A stretch of 51,823 nt of DNA, taken from IMG/VR virus record IMGVR_UViG_3300043409_001754, positions 1 to 51,823 of that record. One strand, written 5' to 3'. The notes under the pieces were generated by a model that made no database searches, was not told where the DNA came from, and saw nothing but the letters and a program-made list of their open reading frames with translations. Positions within the stretch are counted from its first letter, which is position 1; every line of letters begins with the position of its first letter. This DNA comes from a virus. The position numbers were made by a program, and so were the translations under genes. This document shows positions 49,915 through 51,823 of the stretch, piece after piece.

Positions 49915-49952
49915 AAAAAAGAGGTGCTAAAATTAATTAGCACCTCTTTTTT
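49915..49952. terminator. bidirectional terminator between convergent genes
   Basis: A 16-bp perfect stem (49915-49930 with 49937-49952) around AATTAA has A-run and T-run ends, so it works in both directions. It also overlaps the stop codon of the minus-strand RuvC-like gene. Confidence 0.9.
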
Positions 49953-50373
49953 ACCTCCGCTGAAAAACTAACATACTTGCATCTCTTGAATGTTCATTGG
50001 TTACACCCTCATACCTTGTATATGCTTTAAATTGTTTAGCATCAAGTTTTGTTTTGTTATCTTTTGGATTCACTAACTCATAGGGTATTTGATAATCTTT
50101 GCAAAAGTCTTCCCAAATTTTAGAATCACGTTTTACAGAACCAGCCCCTTGTAATTTCTCATTTGACCTACTTCCAAACCATTTCCGCAACCTTGCATCT
50201 TCTATATAAACTTTTAAATTCTTACCACTATCAAAAGCCTTTTTAACTTCAAATAAAGCCTTATGTATAGGAATAGATGCAACTTTTACAAACTTTACTT
50301 CTTTTGCTGACCAAACAGCAAAACCAGTATTTACACCACAATCAATGCCAATGCTATAATCAAAATTTTTCAT
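49951..50373 (-). CDS. RuvC-like Holliday junction resolvase / RNase H-fold nuclease
   Basis: A 140-aa protein, the only minus-strand gene. SIGIDCGVNTGFAVWS (residues 7-22) gives the first Asp; KVYIEDARLRKWFGSRSN (about residues 54-71) gives the catalytic Glu; and NEHSRDASMLVF near the end gives the last Asp, the order seen in RuvC-family phage resolvases. It would resolve branched DNA before packaging. It lies between head genes and faces an adjacent + strand operon. Confidence 0.8.
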   Translation of the reverse strand: MKNFDYSIGIDCGVNTGFAVWSAKEVKFVKVASIPIHKALFEVKKAFDSGKNLKVYIEDARLRKWFGSRSNEKLQGAGSVKRDSKIWEDFCKDYQIPYELVNPKDNKTKLDAKQFKAYTRYEGVTNEHSRDASMLVFQRR

Positions 50374-50432
50374 AATTTTTGTTGTTTGTATTTTTTTCTT
50401 ACATTTGATAAATTTTTAACAAAAATAAACAA

Positions 50433-50708
50433 ATGGAATCAATTTATAAGCATAAGCAGAGCGGTGCTACTCAAATTATGAGTGATGTTACCGTGGAGGT
50501 TCTTGGAACTGATGAATGGGAATATTTATCAGAGGTTGATTATAGTCAAGACCTTGATACTTCTGAAACACAAGAAGCATCTAAAACTGAATCTTTTTCA
50601 GAGCCAGAAAAACCACGGGTTTCAGTTGTTAATGAAGAAAAGACAACAGAAAAGGCAGAAACAAAAGTAGTTAATGCCAAAGCAGTTTCATCAAAAGACT
50701 TAGAATAA
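50433..50708 (+). CDS. small head-region protein (91 aa), acidic
   Basis: The first 35 residues look structured (IYKHKQSGATQIMSDVTVEV); the rest is Ser/Glu/Thr/Lys-rich and probably disordered. It is the first gene of the scaffold/capsid operon and shares TAATG with the next. It may be a head decoration or assembly cofactor; this is a guess from position. The 59-base gap to the RuvC-like gene should hold divergent promoters, but no clear box was found. Confidence 0.5.
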   Translation: MESIYKHKQSGATQIMSDVTVEVLGTDEWEYLSEVDYSQDLDTSETQEASKTESFSEPEKPRVSVVNEEKTTEKAETKVVNAKAVSSKDLE

Positions 50709-50884
50709 TGAAAGTTTATCAATCTAAAAGCGGAGTTGAATTAACTCTTACTGATGATGAAGCTATTTGTTATGCAAAGGTTTCAAATATTACATTTGTA
50801 AGAGATATAGAGGATTCTCCACAAGAGCAGAAAAAAAGTAGAGTAACACAGGTGTTACAAGATTCTGAAAAAGTTTCAGAGTAG
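50708..50884 (+). CDS. small head-region protein (58 aa)
   Basis: ATG 50708 overlaps the previous stop, and the frame ends at TAG 50882-50884. Its start (VYQSKSGVELTLTDDEA) loosely echoes the start of the preceding protein (Y..K.SG), so the two may be related. It is followed 23 bases later by the scaffold gene. Confidence 0.55.
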   Translation: MKVYQSKSGVELTLTDDEAICYAKVSNITFVRDIEDSPQEQKKSRVTQVLQDSEKVSE

Positions 50885-50907
50885 AACCCTTATAACAATA
50901 AATAACA

Positions 50908-51810
50908 ATGAAGGAGGAGCAAATCAAAAGGTTAAGAGATTTTTTAAAATCAGTACACGGTTTTTCAGAAAATCAAATTGACAAATTTTTATCAGCAGAC
51001 GATAGTACAGTTGAAGCCATAGATACAGCAAAAGCTAAAATATCTGAATCTTACGATGAAGGATTATTAGATGGTACTAATAAGGCAAAGAAAGAAATCG
51101 TTACCGCTTTTAAGAAAGAACTTGGCATTTCAATTACTGATAAGGATTTTCAAAAAATTGATTTAGGAATTAAAAACATTATTCCTAAATTAGAAGAGAA
51201 GTACAAGACTACCGATGTTCCAGATGAAACTGAAACTGTAAAAAACCTAAAAGTCAAGTACGACACAATGGTTGCAGAAAAAGATTCACAAATTGAACAA
51301 GCCAAAAATTCTTCATTAGTTGAAGTTAATACCATAAGAAGACAATCATTGGCAAAAGATGTATTGAAAGCAGGTGGTTTTTTGATTCCAGAAAATAAAG
51401 AGGAATTGGAAACAAAGTTACAGATGGCTGAATCTATCATTGAAAAACGTGGTTACAAATATGAACCAGATAAAGATGGTAATTTTTACCGAGTTTCCGA
51501 GGATGGCACAAAGGTTAGAGTAGCAAATAAAAATGTTACTTACGAAGATGATTTATCACCATTGTTTCAAATGTCTTTTGGAAAACCAGTTGCTGATGGA
51601 AAAGATGGTGGTATTGGTAATGATACTGGCTCTGGCTCAGAAAGTGGAGGAGGACAAACACCTGAATTTGATTGGTCAAAAATTAAATCAAAAGGGTTTG
51701 AAATTCCAAAAAGTAAAGAAGAAGCATATAAAGCCCTTGGCAATCCATTGATAGATATTGATGATAAAATTATTGTCAGAGAATACATGGAAGTGGCAGA
51801 AAGTAAATAG
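50908..51810 (+). CDS. scaffold-like head protein (complete copy, 300 aa)
   Basis: A 300-aa charged, largely helical protein: N-terminal helices with VHGFSENQIDKFLS, a coiled coil around residues 80-135, a Gly/Ser linker near 243-258, and a conserved-looking C-terminal helix-rich tail (FEIPKSKEEAYKAL). It precedes the capsid gene once the circle is closed. This is the composition and location of scaffolding proteins of the GP20 type. The last 168 residues correspond to the 165 residues encoded at the window start. Confidence 0.75.
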   Translation: MKEEQIKRLRDFLKSVHGFSENQIDKFLSADDSTVEAIDTAKAKISESYDEGLLDGTNKAKKEIVTAFKKELGISITDKDFQKIDLGIKNIIPKLEEKYKTTDVPDETETVKNLKVKYDTMVAEKDSQIEQAKNSSLVEVNTIRRQSLAKDVLKAGGFLIPENKEELETKLQMAESIIEKRGYKYEPDKDGNFYRVSEDGTKVRVANKNVTYEDDLSPLFQMSFGKPVADGKDGGIGNDTGSGSESGGGQTPEFDWSKIKSKGFEIPKSKEEAYKALGNPLIDIDDKIIVREYMEVAESK

Positions 51811-51823
51811 AAAACAACAACAA
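51307..51823. repeat. terminal overlap, right copy (matches 1-511)
   Basis: 517 bases aligned to 1-511 with ten substitutions and a 6-base insertion in the linker codons. The first roughly 120 and last roughly 115 bases are identical. The pair defines the circle junction. Confidence 0.95.

Noticed and set aside
1-51823. Integrase, transposase, insertion sequence or tRNA gene
   Set aside because: No tyrosine or serine recombinase, DDE transposase, terminal inverted repeats of an IS, or tRNA cloverleaf was recognised by eye, so no lysogeny module is claimed.

Overview
The window is almost certainly the complete genome of a tailed, siphovirus-like phage of a Bacteroidota (Flavobacteriia-like) host, opened inside its scaffold gene. 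Bases 1-511 repeat as 51307-51823, so the map closes into a circle of about 51.3 kb. The evidence for the host is indirect: the DNA is very AT-rich, genes lack strong Shine-Dalgarno leaders, several leaders carry a TAnnTTT(G/A) -7-like box, and the gene families are of the Bacteroidota-phage type. No integrase, transposase or tRNA gene was seen. A single XRE-type regulator is present. All genes but one are on the + strand.

Layout. 41.58-49.9 kb: ParB-like protein, FkbM-type methyltransferase, TET/JBP-like dioxygenase, small and large terminase, portal, MuF-like minor head protein and several tiny Cys-rich proteins. 49.95-50.37 kb: a RuvC-like nuclease, the only minus-strand gene. 50.4 kb through the origin of coordinates to 1.7 kb: small head proteins, scaffold and major capsid. 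1.8-19.65 kb: head-tail completion, tail-assembly chaperones with a probable -1 frameshift, a 1301-aa tape measure, tail tip, fibre and Ig-like repeat proteins, and a late tail-tube candidate. 19.7-21.5 kb: lysis (holin-like proteins, GH19-type endolysin, overlapping spanin-like pair). 21.6-25.5 kb: DUF932 protein and small accessory genes. 25.6-36.2 kb: replication and recombination (NinB-like, initiator with internal iterons, DnaC-like loader, XRE regulator, MazG-like, Sak4-like ATPase, PD-(D/E)XK nuclease, two DnaQ-like exonucleases) and small genes, ending with a DUF5131 protein.

The standout region is 37.05-40.09 kb. Four promoterless genes each sit in a unit that begins with GTTxxxx and ends with the exact or near-exact reverse complement xxxxAAC. 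Each unit is followed by a long imperfect hairpin whose two-block arms flank an internal loop. This is the architecture of integron gene cassettes with attC sites, here inside a phage and without any recombinase in the window. Only one of the four boxes fits the canonical GTTRRRY, so this may be an integron CALIN-type array or a related, undescribed cassette system.

Other notable structures are: a lambda-O-like origin (three 19-bp iterons plus an AT-rich tract) inside the initiator gene; an 80-bp promoter/operator block repeated upstream of two transcription units; a putative DNA base-modification locus directly upstream of the terminase; and two diverged alleles of the scaffold gene end at the two window ends.
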